A stretch of DNA of 64,000 nt from Cordylochernes scorpioides (taxonomy: Eukaryota > Arthropoda > Arachnida > Pseudoscorpiones > Chernetidae), in contig CP092886.1 in assembly GCA_030710605.1 (NCBI GenBank), forward strand, positions 54,377,382 through 54,441,381, written 5' to 3'. Position numbers and translations under genes: made by a program. Below, one piece after another: positions 22,689-33,289 of this stretch. How positions within the stretch are numbered: the stretch's first letter is position 1; each line of letters opens with the position of its first letter. The notes under the pieces were generated by a model. That model did not search any database. It was not told the DNA's origin and was given only the letters and a program-made list of their open reading frames with translations.

Positions 22689-22903
22689 ACTTTTATTTTT
22701 CCGTTTGTCATTACTCTTCACAATTCATCCTATCATACTTATCCTTAAAGTTAGAAATAATCGCTATTTCTCTTTAAAATAAATTTCGATTTTTGTTTAA
22801 AAGAAACATTCGCGGTATAATTGCAATTTTCGTTTTACAATAATCAGCCGCGTTATATTGTATTTTAAATTACTTTATATAATATTTACGAACGGAAAAA
22901 TAT

Positions 22904-22977
22904 GTCCTGGGTAGCCTAGTGGACATGGCATCTGCCCGGTAAGCGGAACACAATGGGTTCGATTCCCATCCCTGGAC
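22904..22977 (+). tRNA. tRNA-like unit 8
   Basis: Most diverged copy. The acceptor strand is GTCCTGG (one mismatch), the sequence before the B box is ACACAATGGG instead of ACACAGTGGG, and the step to unit 7 is 289 bases. The spacer after it is truncated at about 23122, where the array ends. Confidence 0.55.
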
Positions 22978-23524
22978 ACTTTTATTTTTCCGTTTGTCAT
23001 TACTCTTCACAATTCATCCTATCATACTTCATCCTTAAAGTTAGAAATATTCGCTATTTCTCTTCAAAATAAATTTCGATTTTTGTTTAAAAGAAACATT
23101 CGCGGTATAATTGCAATTTTCGTATTAAAAAGATTATCTATTTTTAGTGTTAAAAAATATGCATCCACCCCACAAAATATCTATAGAATTTACTCAATCC
23201 AATTAGTGAATTACCATATTCACTTCTCCCATCAATCTCTAGAGAATGGGCAGAAAATAGTGAAGCCCCTTTTGAAAAATTGTGATTTCAAACCATAGAT
23301 CGCGTGCATTCATCCGCGAATATTTTAAATAGGATCATGTCAGGGCCGTATGGGGACTTTTTATATGGGATTTCAGGACGAGATTTTCCACTAAGTGCCT
23401 CAAGGTATTTACCCTCGCTCCGAATGTGGTGGCGGTTGGATCTGCGCATTATTCACTGCAGAATGTGTTTTATTTGAAATTGTGGCATTATATAAATATA
23501 TTTAAAGGCTTGATATTTATTTTA

Positions 23525-23800
23525 CTCATCACCCCTATCACACAGGCCATGATAATCCTGGTGTGTAAGGAGCAACTGCTTTCACTATAAGTGCCCCACA
23601 TGACTACATATGTAGAAAGCGGTTAGATATTTGCACTTACACGTGTGCTAGAGACCCGTTTAGTTTTACCCGCGCACACTGGTTGGGTTGGACTTTTTCA
23701 AGAATCGGGAGAGCCATTTAAGCAATTAATTTTTAAGAAAAAGTGCCCAATGCTGGATTCGATTCTGGGAAGTGGCCTTCGAAAATCCAAACGAATTTTC
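23525..23800 (-). repeat. tRNA-headed SINE copy, diverged
   Basis: On the minus strand the segment runs from a tRNA-like head (CCCAGAATCGAATCC with GTGCCCAATGC context at about 23740-23775) into a body with ATTCTTGAAAAAGTCCAACC, a GTGTAAGTGCAAAT-like stretch and CAGGATTATCATGGCCTGTG near 23545. The same blocks in the same order occur at 49605-49905. It is a dispersed SINE-type repeat with many substitutions. Confidence 0.55.
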
Positions 23801-23879
23801 ATTGATTCATTTGCCGTAGATAAATCGACGTGGGCCTGCTAAATTCCTCGGTGAAATCATCATCATCATGTAAGGTGTG

Positions 23880-24770
23880 ACCCTGGCTCTCTGCCAATAC
23901 CACATAGGGCTTACTTATTGTCATCGTCTACATCGTCGAAAATAGATGAGCTCGCGAGCTGCACAGCCTAGAGAGAATTATAAATAAATGAAAAAATAAT
24001 CAATATTTATATATATAATGGCGTATATATAATTTCTACGAGCCTTCTAGTATCTACCGTTAGTGTCAGATTGAACAGTTTGACTCTAGGTTAAGTGTGG
24101 ATTGGAGTTTAAAATACGCCTGGTATATGTATTTTGAGTCATTTTACAAGTTTGGCTTTTATATAGAGAGGAAGATGGAAAAATTCTTTAGCGGGATCAT
24201 AAAACTATCAAAATGCTTGGCACGTATCCTTAATTCCAAACCTAGTCAATTATCTATTAGATTAGAAACTCTCTCTTAACATTTATTATAAAAGCAGAAA
24301 ATGTTTGGCTTCAATTAATATTCATCCGGCAACTTAGGACATTTCTCCAAGTTGTATTTTTAATTAAATCCGTATCAAGATCAATCAATGTTGCGAACAA
24401 AAGTTTAAAAAAGGCTTTCAAATGGGTTATAATAATAAGATATAATTTCAATATATATATATATTATATAAAATGAAAAAGTGTTTATATTATTTCTTTC
24501 ATAAGAATCATCTTTTTTTTATGACGGAAAACGCTATTTTATTGCTAACCTTTTTTGCCATTGCTTTAGAAAATTTATAGATTTTAATGAAAAAAGATCT
24601 AAACTATGAGAAAGAATCCATCATGCACCTTATCCCAGTACAATATCACATTTGTACTATTTCTTCACAAAGATTTAAACGTTTATATTTGATACCACTC
24701 TGGTTATATCGAGCCATTATTAAATACATACTATTGATATAAGTCGGATATAGTATTTATTTATCATTTA
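23880..24770. other. No supported gene
   Basis: AT-rich sequence with a TA microsatellite at about 24452-24466. The 60-codon plus frame at 24097-24279 has no recognisable domain. Confidence 0.45.
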
Positions 24771-24815
24771 CTAGAAGGGAATGACCCGGGCAACGCCAGT
24801 GTTTTACCCGAAAGC
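24771..24815 (-). mobile_element. Helitron-type 3' terminus, second copy
   Basis: Read on the minus strand this is GGGTAAAACACTGGCGTTGC, then CCGGGTCATTCCCTTCTAG followed by T. It matches the end at 20549 with a weakened hairpin. It suggests a dispersed family of such ends. Confidence 0.5.
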
Positions 24816-25121
24816 ATGTTTACCACAGTGTAGATACACTTTCTCGTCATTAAAATTGCTATATTTTCTGTAATAAATATTATTTTAATTATATATATAT
24901 TAAAATAGGGGCATATTTTGGATCATAATATTTATTAAATTTCAATATTTCGACGAGGCTGTTCGCCTATCTTCTTTTCGGAAAAATTCAAAAACCTTGT
25001 AAGCTTGTTATCCGCGTGATGCGCGCACGAGAAGTGTTGTTTTATATAGCATATGTTGGTGTGACTAAACCATTTAATTCGAATTATTGTATCTTCAGGA
25101 ATAAAATGCTATATATATATT

Positions 25122-25313
25122 TGCTGGACCGTTGGCTTCGGTAACACTGGAGCTGACGTCACTTCCTGTTGATGTAACCCTGCAAGCGGCGTCGCCACGC
25201 TGACTTATTCTCTTTCTCCATGTTTACTATTTAATCTATATATAATCCCTTTACCTTGTAGTTAATTAAATAATAATTAACGTTGAGCGCTGTGTGTAAT
25301 CAATTGGAATACA
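25122..25313 (+). repeat. 5' LTR of the Copia element
   Basis: It starts TGCTGGACCGTTGGC and ends GGAATACA. It contains TGACGTCA at about 25152, a match to the CRE palindrome, and an AT-rich TATATATAATCCC region that could serve as the TATA box. It is followed by a leader with three 30-base repeats. Confidence 0.85.
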
Positions 25314-25321
25314 ACAAAGAT

Positions 25322-25415
25322 TATGAGACTGAGGAAGCGCAAGGCCTAAAACGTGAGACTGAAGAAGCGCAAGACCTAAAAGGTCAGACTGAAGAAGCGC
25401 AAGGCCTAAAACGTG
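25322..25415 (+). repeat. Three 30-base repeats in the Copia leader
   Basis: The unit contains GAGACTGAAGAAGCGCAAGG followed by CCTAAAACGT, repeated three times with small changes between the 5' LTR and the gag start codon. It is a leader duplication; a packaging or translation role is possible but not shown. Confidence 0.7.
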
Positions 25416-25479
25416 AGTAACCAAATTTCCTTTGATTACTTGGCCCATCCTTTTTTCTACTTACCAAATATTTTGCAAA

Positions 25480-27482
25480 ATGGCAAACACGACGATTACA
25501 AAATTAAATGGTGCTAATTACTCCAGCTGGAGCTTCCAGATGAAACTCGTTCTAATCGAAAACGACTTGTGGAGTTTGATCAATCCAGGAGAGGCTAAGC
25601 CTGACCCTAGTGACCTTGTTGCAACAAAACTTTTTTTGTCGCGGGAGGGTAAGGCGTTTGCAAAAATTTGCCTCGGGATTAATGATGAACAACAATTGCA
25701 TGTTCAACATTTGAATACTCCGAAAGAGGTCTGGGAGGAACTGGAAAAATTATACGCACCAAAGGATAGTAGATATCGAGCCGTACAACTAAGAAGGCAG
25801 TTATATGGCGAAAGGTTGACTCAGCACAGCAATATGGAAGGGTATATGGGGAAGATAAACTACATTGTAAACGAACTGGCCCAAATTGGCGACAAAATTG
25901 ATGATGGCGATTTGGCTATGGTTCTTTTGGGTGGATTACCAGAGGATTGGGACACCGTTGTCTCAACCATATGTAACTTGCCTGATTCAGACTTCACGAC
26001 CGCCACAGTTAAAAGACGGCTGTTGGCAGAAGCAGAAAGGCGTTCGTCAAATCTACCAAAAGATGTGGGTGCCATGGTCGTTAATGCCTCTTCGAAGCCC
26101 ATTGAAACAGAAAAACAATTTAAAGCAAAGGTTGTTTGTTTCAAATGTGGAGGTAAAGGCCATTATGCAAGGGAATGCAGGAAGAAAGGAAAGAATGAAC
26201 AAAGACCAAAGAGGTTTGACCAAAACAAAGGCGTAAATATGTCGGCAATGTGCAACACTTTGTTTGGAGCTACCGCCGAGACCTGGATCATAGATTCTGG
26301 AGCGACGCACCATATGACTCCCAAGAGAGATTACTTCACATGTCTGAAAGAGTGCACAAGCAATATGAGTTCCATCACTATTGCGAATGGCTCTTCTATA
26401 GAAGCATGTGGTATCGGTACTGTCAGTGCCAATATTGTTGGACACAAGGGAGATGCCAGCAATATGATTGCCCAGAACACCTTGTACGTTCCAGATATGC
26501 GTCACAGTGTTCTGTCTGTACTCCAAATGATAGAAAACGGTAGAAAAGTTGTCTTCAACAGGAGTGGTTGCCACATTATGGACATGAAAGGTAAACTCTT
26601 GATAGAGGGAAAGAAGCTGGGTAGACTTTACTACGTTCAGACTACTCCATCCTCTCCGATAGATCAGAATGATCGTGTTTCTCTTGCATCTGAATGCAAG
26701 GAAGAGCTTACACTGGAACTTTGGCACAAAAGGCTGATGCATGTAAATGCATATACGATAGCAAAGATGGCCTAGAACCAAAGCGTAAGAGGACTTGATT
26801 GCAGCCCGGCAAAGCCAGAAAAGTGCGAAGACTGCTTGATCGGCAAGTCTTACCGTCTGCCATTCCTTCAACACTCACACAAGGAGGAAAAAGAAATCAT
26901 GCCGTTGGACTTGGTGCATGCGGACTTGATGGGTCCACTCGACGTATTGAGCTGGGGAGGAGCCAAGTACGTCTTAACCATCATTGATGAATCTACGAGA
27001 TATACAAGTGTATTTTTCCTGAAAAACAAAGGCGGAACCCTGGGAAAAGTCAAAGAGTGGATTCAAGAATCTGAGAAACAAACCAGCCGGAAACTAAAAC
27101 GAATACGTACGGATAATGGCTTGGAATTTTGTTCCAAGGAATGGGACACTTTCTGCAAGAGCGTTGGAATAGTTCATGAACACACTATGACGTATACACC
27201 TCAACAGAATGGTGTGGCAGAAAGAATGAATAGGACACTCCTAGATCTTGTCAGGAGCACTATATCTGGAAGTGGTCTGCCAAAGGCTTCCTGGGCGGAG
27301 CTGACTTACACCGCAGCCTATGTCAGAAACAGAGTTCTCAACAATCACAATGGTGAAAGCACGCCATATGAACTGTGGACAGGGAACAAGCCTAGTCTTA
27401 AACACATAAGAGCTATTGGCTGTCAAGTATTTGTCCATATTCCAAGACAAGTCCGTAAATCCAAACTCGAAAAGGAGAGCTG
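25480..27482 (+). pseudogene. Copia gag-protease-integrase polyprotein, broken
   Basis: I place the start at ATG 25480 (MANTTITKLNGANYSSW), where the Copia gag pattern begins; the Met at 25432 only adds 16 residues. Domains in order: UBN2-type gag; CCHC zinc knuckle CFKCGGKGHYAREC (C220, C223, H228, C233); protease with IIDSGATHH (D272); HHCC zinc-binding segment ELWHKRLMHVN ... KCEDCLIGK; integrase catalytic core with D at 26923, D at 27111 (RTDNGLEF) and E at 27220 (QNGVAERMNR). An in-frame TAG at 26773 interrupts the frame between the two halves of the zinc-binding segment, and a one-base shift occurs near 27470. All catalytic residues seen so far are retained. These breaks make it a recently inactivated copy. 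Confidence 0.9.
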
Positions 27483-28115
27483 TCAAAGGTAACCTTGTTG
27501 GATATGCACTCAGAGGACGTGGCTACAGAGTGTGGATTTCTGAGATGAATAAAGTGGTGGAATCTCGGGACTGTGGCTTCAAAGAGAGTGATGTATCGAG
27601 GAACGACAGCAACCGGGAGGTGCTTCCATCAGTTGAACACTACAGCTATGGGACTCAACGGGAGATTGAAGAGTATCCAGTGTCTTTATTAGATCAAGAA
27701 GACGTGACACCTACAGAAGAGGACAGCCATAATGAAGATACTGTAAAGCCTTCTCCTACTCGATCTCATCCAATGATCCTAAGGAACCAGAGAAATGCTC
27801 AGAACTCAATTGAACTCCTCAGTACCGAAGTAAATAAGGGAGATCCTACTTCGTATAAAGAAGCTATCCAAGGCCCTGAAGCTGAGCATTGGCTTGAAGC
27901 AATCGAAGAAGAATTGGAATCCTTAAGAAAGCACAAAGTTTGGGAACTAACAGAACTACCAAAAGACTCTGCCTCAATTGCTTGTAAGTGTGATTCAACT
28001 GGACTATGTTACAAGTGGAAGAAACCTAGCGGGCATTTTGACCAAGCCACTGGGGAGAAACCTACACGAACTTCATCGTTCGAGACTCTTAAGCGGCGAA
28101 GTGATCCATGAATAG
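27471..28115 (+). pseudogene. Copia integrase C-terminus and polymerase stub
   Basis: After the shift the frame gives the integrase GKQ-like region (KGNLVGYALRGRGYRVW) and an acidic linker. It then enters the start of the reverse transcriptase domain (HWLEAIEEELESLRKHKVW) and stops being recognisable after LPKDSASI at about 27980. From about 27985 another frame carries the RNase H tail (YVTSGRNLAGILTKPLG) to TAG at 28113. About 1.5 kb of polymerase, including the YVDD region, has been deleted between these points. The polypurine tract CGAGGGAGGAGAT lies just before the 3' LTR. Confidence 0.85.
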
Positions 28116-28138
28116 GAGGTCACTTCGAGGGAGGAGAT

Positions 28139-28330
28139 TGCTGGACCGTTGGCTTCGGTAACACTGGAGCTGACGTCACTTCCTGTTGATGTAACCCTGC
28201 AGGCGGCGTCGCCATACTGACTTGTTCTCTTCCTCCATGTTTACTATTTAATCTATATATAATCCCTTTACCTTGTAGTTAATTAAATAATAATTAGCGT
28301 TGAGCGCTGTGTGTAATCAATTGGAATACA
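28139..28330 (+). repeat. 3' LTR of the Copia element
   Basis: Same length as the 5' LTR, with a few substitutions (for example GCAGGCGGCGTCGCCATACTG versus GCAAGCGGCGTCGCCACGCTG). It is preceded by the polypurine tract and ends GGAATACA. Confidence 0.85.
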
Positions 28331-28343
28331 ATAATTTTTTTGA

Positions 28344-28657
28344 CTATTTTTGTTTTAACTGTAGGTATGATTGTGGTATTTCTATCTTCCTATTGAAGCT
28401 ATTTTTATCATCTGTAGATGCCCAGCTCTCTAAAAATAATCTTGTGTGTTTATCCTGTACATTGTTGTATAAAACTATTGCATTATCAAAATCTGGCATA
28501 TGCCCTTGCCTAATTGCATGGTCTACAAGTAACTATAAAGGGCTATGCTTTTTGAAGGCTGTCCTGTGTTGATTGAGTATCTCTATTAAGGTCTTTCTAG
28601 TTTCTCCAATGTAGGATGATGTACAGGATTTACATGGTATGCGGTATATGAGACTGG
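28344..28657 (-). pseudogene. GIY-YIG domain of a second Penelope-like element
   Basis: The minus frame starting near 28657 reads LIYRIPCKSC (GIY-type strand with CxxC), SYIGETRKTL (YIG-type strand), NQHRTAFKKH, DHAIRQGH and LFLESWAS with the expected glutamate, ending at TAG 28346-28344. One in-frame TAG interrupts it after HSPL. The order of motifs is the same as in the fragment at 6312-6683, but the residues differ a lot, so it is a different Penelope lineage. The Copia element begins 13 bases beyond its stop codon. The far side of Copia (about 25070-25110, minus strand) has a CCTGAAGATACAATAATTCG tail like a Penelope 3' end, so Copia probably landed inside this element. Confidence 0.75.
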
Positions 28658-28725
28658 ATATATATAATGTATGTTCTCTCTCTCTTTCTCATATTTTATA
28701 TTGTATATTTGATCTATTTATGAGG

Positions 28726-28892
28726 CGTATGATTCTTTGAAATATACGATTTATCTATTGCCCTTACTACAATGATAAAGAACAATTGGAGGAATTGTAG
28801 CAAGGGTAGTATAAAAATATTGTTTCATTTAAAAGTATCATACGCGTCATAACTAGTTCATTTTTCCAAAAACAGATGGCGCGCTAATGCGT
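28726..28892. mobile_element. GATGGCGCGC-family miniature element
   Basis: Ends GAGGCGTATGATTCTTTGAAA and AAAAGTATCATACGCGTCAT are inverted repeats. The right end continues with the family signature ACAGATGGCGCGCTAATGCG. Inside, TTGCCCTTACTACAAT pairs with ATTGTAGCAAGGG, giving a nested hairpin. Confidence 0.65.
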
Positions 28893-28899
28893 CTTGTTT

Positions 28900-29390
28900 T
28901 TAATATATTATTACTATATACTCTGTTACTGTTGTTAATGTCCATCAAGTCGAGTTCGACTTTTGGCGACTATATGGACAAATATAGTCAAATCTGATCT
29001 GTTGGTGGCCATCACTCGCAGCTCATCTAATGACCTTCCGGTAGCTTCCTTGACCCCTTCCACTTAGCTCATTTCAGGTCTTCCTCTCTTCTTCTCCGCT
29101 CAATTTTTTCCAACATCAACATCTTTTTCAATTCATTCACTCTCATTATGTTTCGTAAGTAGGTCAGTGTTTGTTTACATTGGTGACCACAGAGGAAATA
29201 CCAATGTATCTACAATTATCTTCTTTGTCCAGACTGAAATGTATTTTATAATCTTCTCTAATTTCACTCTTGCGTCCCATTCCCGTGATATTTTCTTTTT
29301 GCTTCCTATAAGCAATATCCCGTCTTATTAATCCTGGATCCTAAGAATGTGAATTGAGAGAGCAATTATCTAAAAAATATTAACAAAAGT
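28900..29390. other. No supported gene
   Basis: 28920-29110 contains GTCCATCAAGTCGAGTTCGA and a TGACC-rich patch with no coding frame of note. It may be part of another dispersed element. I see no ends or motifs. Confidence 0.35.
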
Positions 29391-29394
29391 TAAA

Positions 29395-30600
29395 CTTACA
29401 TATATACAAAAGACTGGTCCTTCACTGAAGGGACGTCTGAATTCTTCAGGGTCACAAGCCGTCCTGAATTCGGACACAGATTCTGGCTTATATAGTGGTT
29501 TCTGTCCTCAACGGTCGCTATTGCACGATGATCGAGGAACTGTGCGAGAATGATCTTCTCTCCGGGCAATATACCAACGAGGACATCCTACCTTTTATGG
29601 CTGTAAAATACCACCATATTAACATGCACGTTTCATGATTCTAGGAGCGCAGGATTGAGCGAGCGCCCAGTTTGTAAAAGAGTTATTTAACTATTCCCTC
29701 AGCGTTCTAAGGAATCTTTTCAGGATTGGGTCTTGCTGGAAGATCCCGGAGTGCTGGTGGAAGATGCAGTATCGGAGTTTTTTCTTTCTGGGTTGATGGT
29801 GTGGATAACATCTGTGTCGGAGCAGCCTCTCACGCAGGATGGTTAAATGCTGCAGTTGGAGGTGTAGCTATAGTGGTGGTTGGAGCAAGCGCAGTGGTAT
29901 TTACGCTGCTCCTCTAGCTTGAGGCTAAAGGGGGCACTTGTAGTTGCGTCAACCGATTGGCGTTTGTCGCTGGAGCAGAAGGTTCAGTGACCGGAGTCCA
30001 ACAATGGGGAGGGAAAGAATGGTTCGCCGCGGGCGATAATGCGGTAGGGCTGGAAGTTGTTAAGGCGAAGCTTCCGGATGTGAAGGGCCCATATGGAGGT
30101 GGAGTCGACACTGGGCCCTGTTGAGTATCTTGGTGACGTTCCCTATTTGTCCCAAAGGTGCAGATGTCTCGCCGATGTCCCTGGTGGCCACATTTACCAC
30201 ATCAAAAGCCATAGGTGATGTAGGCGGGTGTAGATTCTCCTTTTGAGATAATCACCAGTTTGGCAGGAAGCTGGTTGAGTTTCCGTCCTTCGTTCAAAAG
30301 GAAGAAGGCCTCCCTTTGCCGGTGGTTCAGGTGTAGCCGCCGCTGGAGACAATTTCGTGGGTCAGGGAGACAACCCTTCAGTAGGGCCGCAGCGCCGCGA
30401 CGACGTCTTCGTCCATTTTAGCAAGTTAGAGATTCTCCACTACTATATTTTCTGCTCTTTGCCTATATAGTAAAGCTTTCGGGAGGGTGGTTCCAATGGT
30501 GAGGCCCTCCTGAACCAGGCGCTCCGCCAATTCAACGCTGGCCAGTCCGACCAAACCCTGGCCGGATATCTACATCAGCTAGTATACTGATATCTTTCCT
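29395..30600 (-). pseudogene. Decayed ORF1-only LINE-type element
   Basis: In minus-strand order, broken by several frameshifts and stops: the N-terminal VY-LM-ISGQGLVGLA region (about 30590-30475); a GRVVSLTHE...REAFFLL region; a zinc knuckle CGKCGHQGHRRDIC (CX2CX4HX4C, about 30205-30165); a proline- and serine-rich linker (29914-30111); and a 3' end with a GACGTCCCTTC...GAAGGAC hairpin near 29410-29440. Each block lines up with the better-preserved copy at 56091-57193. No reverse transcriptase follows the ORF1 part. It is a dead nucleic-acid-binding gag-like protein gene. Confidence 0.75.
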
Positions 30601-30609
30601 AGCAACTGT

Positions 30610-32600
30610 CCCAGCGTCATCAAGGACTGGATGGAAGTCCGCACTCTACTCGATGAAGCAGCACTAGTCGAATGTCGCTGCTGCCGTACTAGCCTTGACG
30701 AGATCTTGCTGCTGTCTGCTGTTTTTAATGACTTTCGATCATTTCTGAATATTTTGCCAATTTTTCGGCAGAGACTTGAATTTTTGAGTGGGGTTTATAT
30801 GATCTTGCAGCCTCTTGCAGTTTATATGATCTCTTGGCTTTCAGCCAATATCCCAAAGGGGTTACTAATCCCATGGCCCCCATTCCAATCCCTGAATAAC
30901 GCGGAGCTAGCGCGCCGCCAGGCCTCACGGCCAAGAGAGAAATAAATTGAGCCATCTTTCAACCAAAATATTATATATATTTAAAGCATTTAAAGTTTGG
31001 TTACATAAAATCTTTATAATTAAAGGCATAAACCTTCGATTGCGTCAAATTAATTATTTCTCTAAAACGAAAAAAATGAGCCCCCTTTATTAAAATAATT
31101 GTGGATATAAAATAAGCATGTATATTTATAATATAAAATGTTGAGATTTCTCAGTATTAAATATTTAGTTCTGATATATAAATATGGACAAAATATTTAT
31201 AATAAGAAAGAAATAATGGCAATATGATACGGTCATTCGAATGTCTCTATCAAAACGATCAAATCCACGGAGATAGGTTTGTAAAGAAAACTCAAGTTAT
31301 CAGACAATAGGCTTAATCCAGTCAGCGCGGATAATTGGCGTTCCAGGCCATTACGTGTTGCTCTGAGCCAGACAAACATCCTCCTTCAATTTAAAGAGAG
31401 TCCAATCGTCCTCCAAAAACAGCAAGGATCTCTAATTTCCGCTCGTACTAGGCCAATATGTACTCGCCGGGGGCCAATGTTTGCCGGGGCTACCAATAAA
31501 TGGGACCGTCTGAAGGGGGAGCATATTCCATTTTATTGGGTTCAGATAAATCTGCCCTTTTATCTCAACATATTATTTCCCTGCGCTCCTCTACAACTGC
31601 TTTCTCTCATCTTCTTACATGGAGATATTGAAGAGATTTGATGGAGAGTTTTATTCACATTTGTCCTATATACTTGTGTCTCGATAGAATATATACATAT
31701 TGAGGAAGAATTCAATATTTTAAATATACATATGAGTCATTTTAGATGCATATATAATTTTTCATAAATTATTCATATCAATCAAATCGAAAAACTTTCT
31801 TTATCAAAATCCTTTTTAAACCATGAAGAGCGTTTTCATTGCGCAGTTAAGATGAACGGGGATGTTACCGATCGATCTTTGAATTGTAAATAATTCTGTG
31901 AAATACATAGAGTCCATATACTTATTGGTGGCTAGGAATGAGGAAATTGAATTGCCAAGGAGACTTGGAAGTTGTTGAAATTTAATTTATAATGGTCTAC
32001 AAAAAAAGGGTTTTTCTATCTCCCAAAAGAAATATTATTTGATCTTGATTTGACATTTTGTGCTGATTCCAAAAGTACAATTAGTTTTTTTTTTTCTATC
32101 ACGCAAGGTTTCTGAGTGACAATTTTTTTATTGGGATAAGCACGCAGTAATAAATGCAAACAATTTTACGTAAGCTTTTTGCTTAAGCTTTATTACATTA
32201 GCTAGTGGTGATATATTTGATGCGGGTTTATTCTTGCTTGAACAGGTTGATACGTAAACTAAAGATTTGTTTAGTAGCATTGTAGTGGAGATGGCAAATT
32301 TAATCTATGAAAAAACGTTATTTATATCCATTATTTTTATTTTGCAACACACACACTGAATAGTTTTATTTCCTTTTTCGTATTCTATTAATTTTTTATA
32401 GATCGTATACACAAAACGGTGACAATATGCCAAGGTGTTGCGTGAATAATCCAAATACTTTCTGTTACATCCGTGAATAATTAACTTTCAAAGTTTAAAA
32501 GGAGAAACATTACAACGTTCATCAAAAAGTGCTATGAAAAGTGCTATATTAAAGCCTTGTTTAATAGGTTCATTTTCAATTTGAAGGATGAAACTATGGA
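30610..32600. other. No supported gene
   Basis: 30610-30950 is less AT-rich with opposing open frames and no recognised family. 31300-31640 is also less AT-rich, with CCAAT- and CGCC-containing stretches that could be regulatory or LTR sequence. No repeat partner is visible in the window. The rest is AT-rich. Confidence 0.35.
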
Positions 32601-32639
32601 ATTTTTCAAATAGCTATTATCTTCTATTGTGAATTCAAT

Positions 32640-33130
32640 GTCTACTTCAGTTTTCAAGGAGAGTCTAGGGGTCGTAATGGAAATCAGATCTTGCTGAAAA
32701 TGGTAGGGAGATGGTCAGAAGATAAGTCGTCAGTAATTATGGCCTTTGGGCTCCAGGGTGTTTCTGAAAACAACGAAGTCTAAAAATTCAGGATTTCTGA
32801 GTGTGCACTGTAGTATGTGGGTGAAGAAGGTGTGGTAATTTCAAGGTTTACTTCCTCGGAGAGAAATTGTGTACTACAATTACATTGTTATCGCGAGTTA
32901 TTGAGATCCCCAGAGAGGGTGCTTGGAGCTCGGAGCAAGGTACTAGTATTGCTTTTAATATACATTTCTTTACTGGACATAAAAATACTTGGATCAGTTA
33001 CTATTAAATTATTGTCGATTATATAGTCTTGAAAAACAAGACAATCTAGTAGAAGATGTATTGAGGTTTGTTCCTCATGTCCACAAAAACAACTCGTCTT
33101 CCACTTCTTTAATTCTTTTTAAAAAGCTTC
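32640..33130 (-). pseudogene. LINE debris: C-terminal zinc motif and AP-endonuclease tail
   Basis: From 33130 leftward the minus strand reads SCFCGHEEQTSIHLLLDC, the Cys-Cys-His-Cys motif typical of the C-terminus of several LINE ORF2 families. Further left (about 32800-32690) it reads PTYYSAHSEILN and TDDLSSDHLPTIFS. The latter contains the SDHLP motif that ends AP-type LINE endonucleases. In a single LINE the endonuclease precedes the C-terminal zinc motif. Here the order is reversed, so two truncated copies lie head to tail or the sequence has been rearranged. Confidence 0.55.
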
Positions 33131-33289
33131 TGAAATTTCCATGATTAGAAATGAATTGAGAATTATGAAAATTTGGTCAGAAATATTTTGGTATGTTGTT
33201 AGGGAAGAAGCTTTGAAAAGTTTATTTTGTGTTGTTCTTTAAAGTAGCCATTTAGGCGAACAAAATAAACTAAACGTTTATTTAACTTG

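Larger units (their letters stand above)
20859..23122. repeat. 290-bp tandem array of tRNA-like units with central inversion
   Basis: Eight 74-base tRNA-like sequences occur at a strict 289-290-base step: three on the minus strand (21046, 21336, 21626) and five on the plus strand (21745, 22035, 22325, 22615, 22904). The spacer of about 216 bases is also conserved (for example AATAATCAGCCGCGTTATAT and AAAGAAACATTCGCGGTATA). The orientation flips at about 21696, inside the third tRNA-like copy, so the two halves diverge from that point. Nearly all copies keep both pol III boxes and a T-run terminator. Stray permuted monomers lie at 15138 and 43082. Confidence 0.9.
25122..28330 (+). mobile_element. 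Internally deleted Ty1/Copia retrotransposon
   Basis: Two LTRs of 192 bases (25122-25313, 28139-28330) bracket a gag-protease-integrase frame and a stub of the polymerase end. The element is about 3.2 kb, whereas full-length Copia elements are usually near 4.5-5 kb. The missing part is the reverse transcriptase core and most of RNase H. Flanking pentamers ATATT (25117-25121) and ATAAT (28331-28335) are similar but not identical, so a target duplication is uncertain. The LTRs differ at only a few positions, so insertion was fairly recent. The element abuts the Penelope fragment at 28344-28657. Confidence 0.9.

Noticed and set aside
26773-26775. TAG within the Copia frame as a readthrough signal between gag and pol
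   Set aside because: It falls inside the integrase zinc-binding segment, not between gag and protease, and Copia normally uses one uninterrupted frame, so it is a mutation.
26053-26874. 273-codon minus-strand frame
   Set aside because: Antisense shadow of the Copia gag-protease coding sequence.
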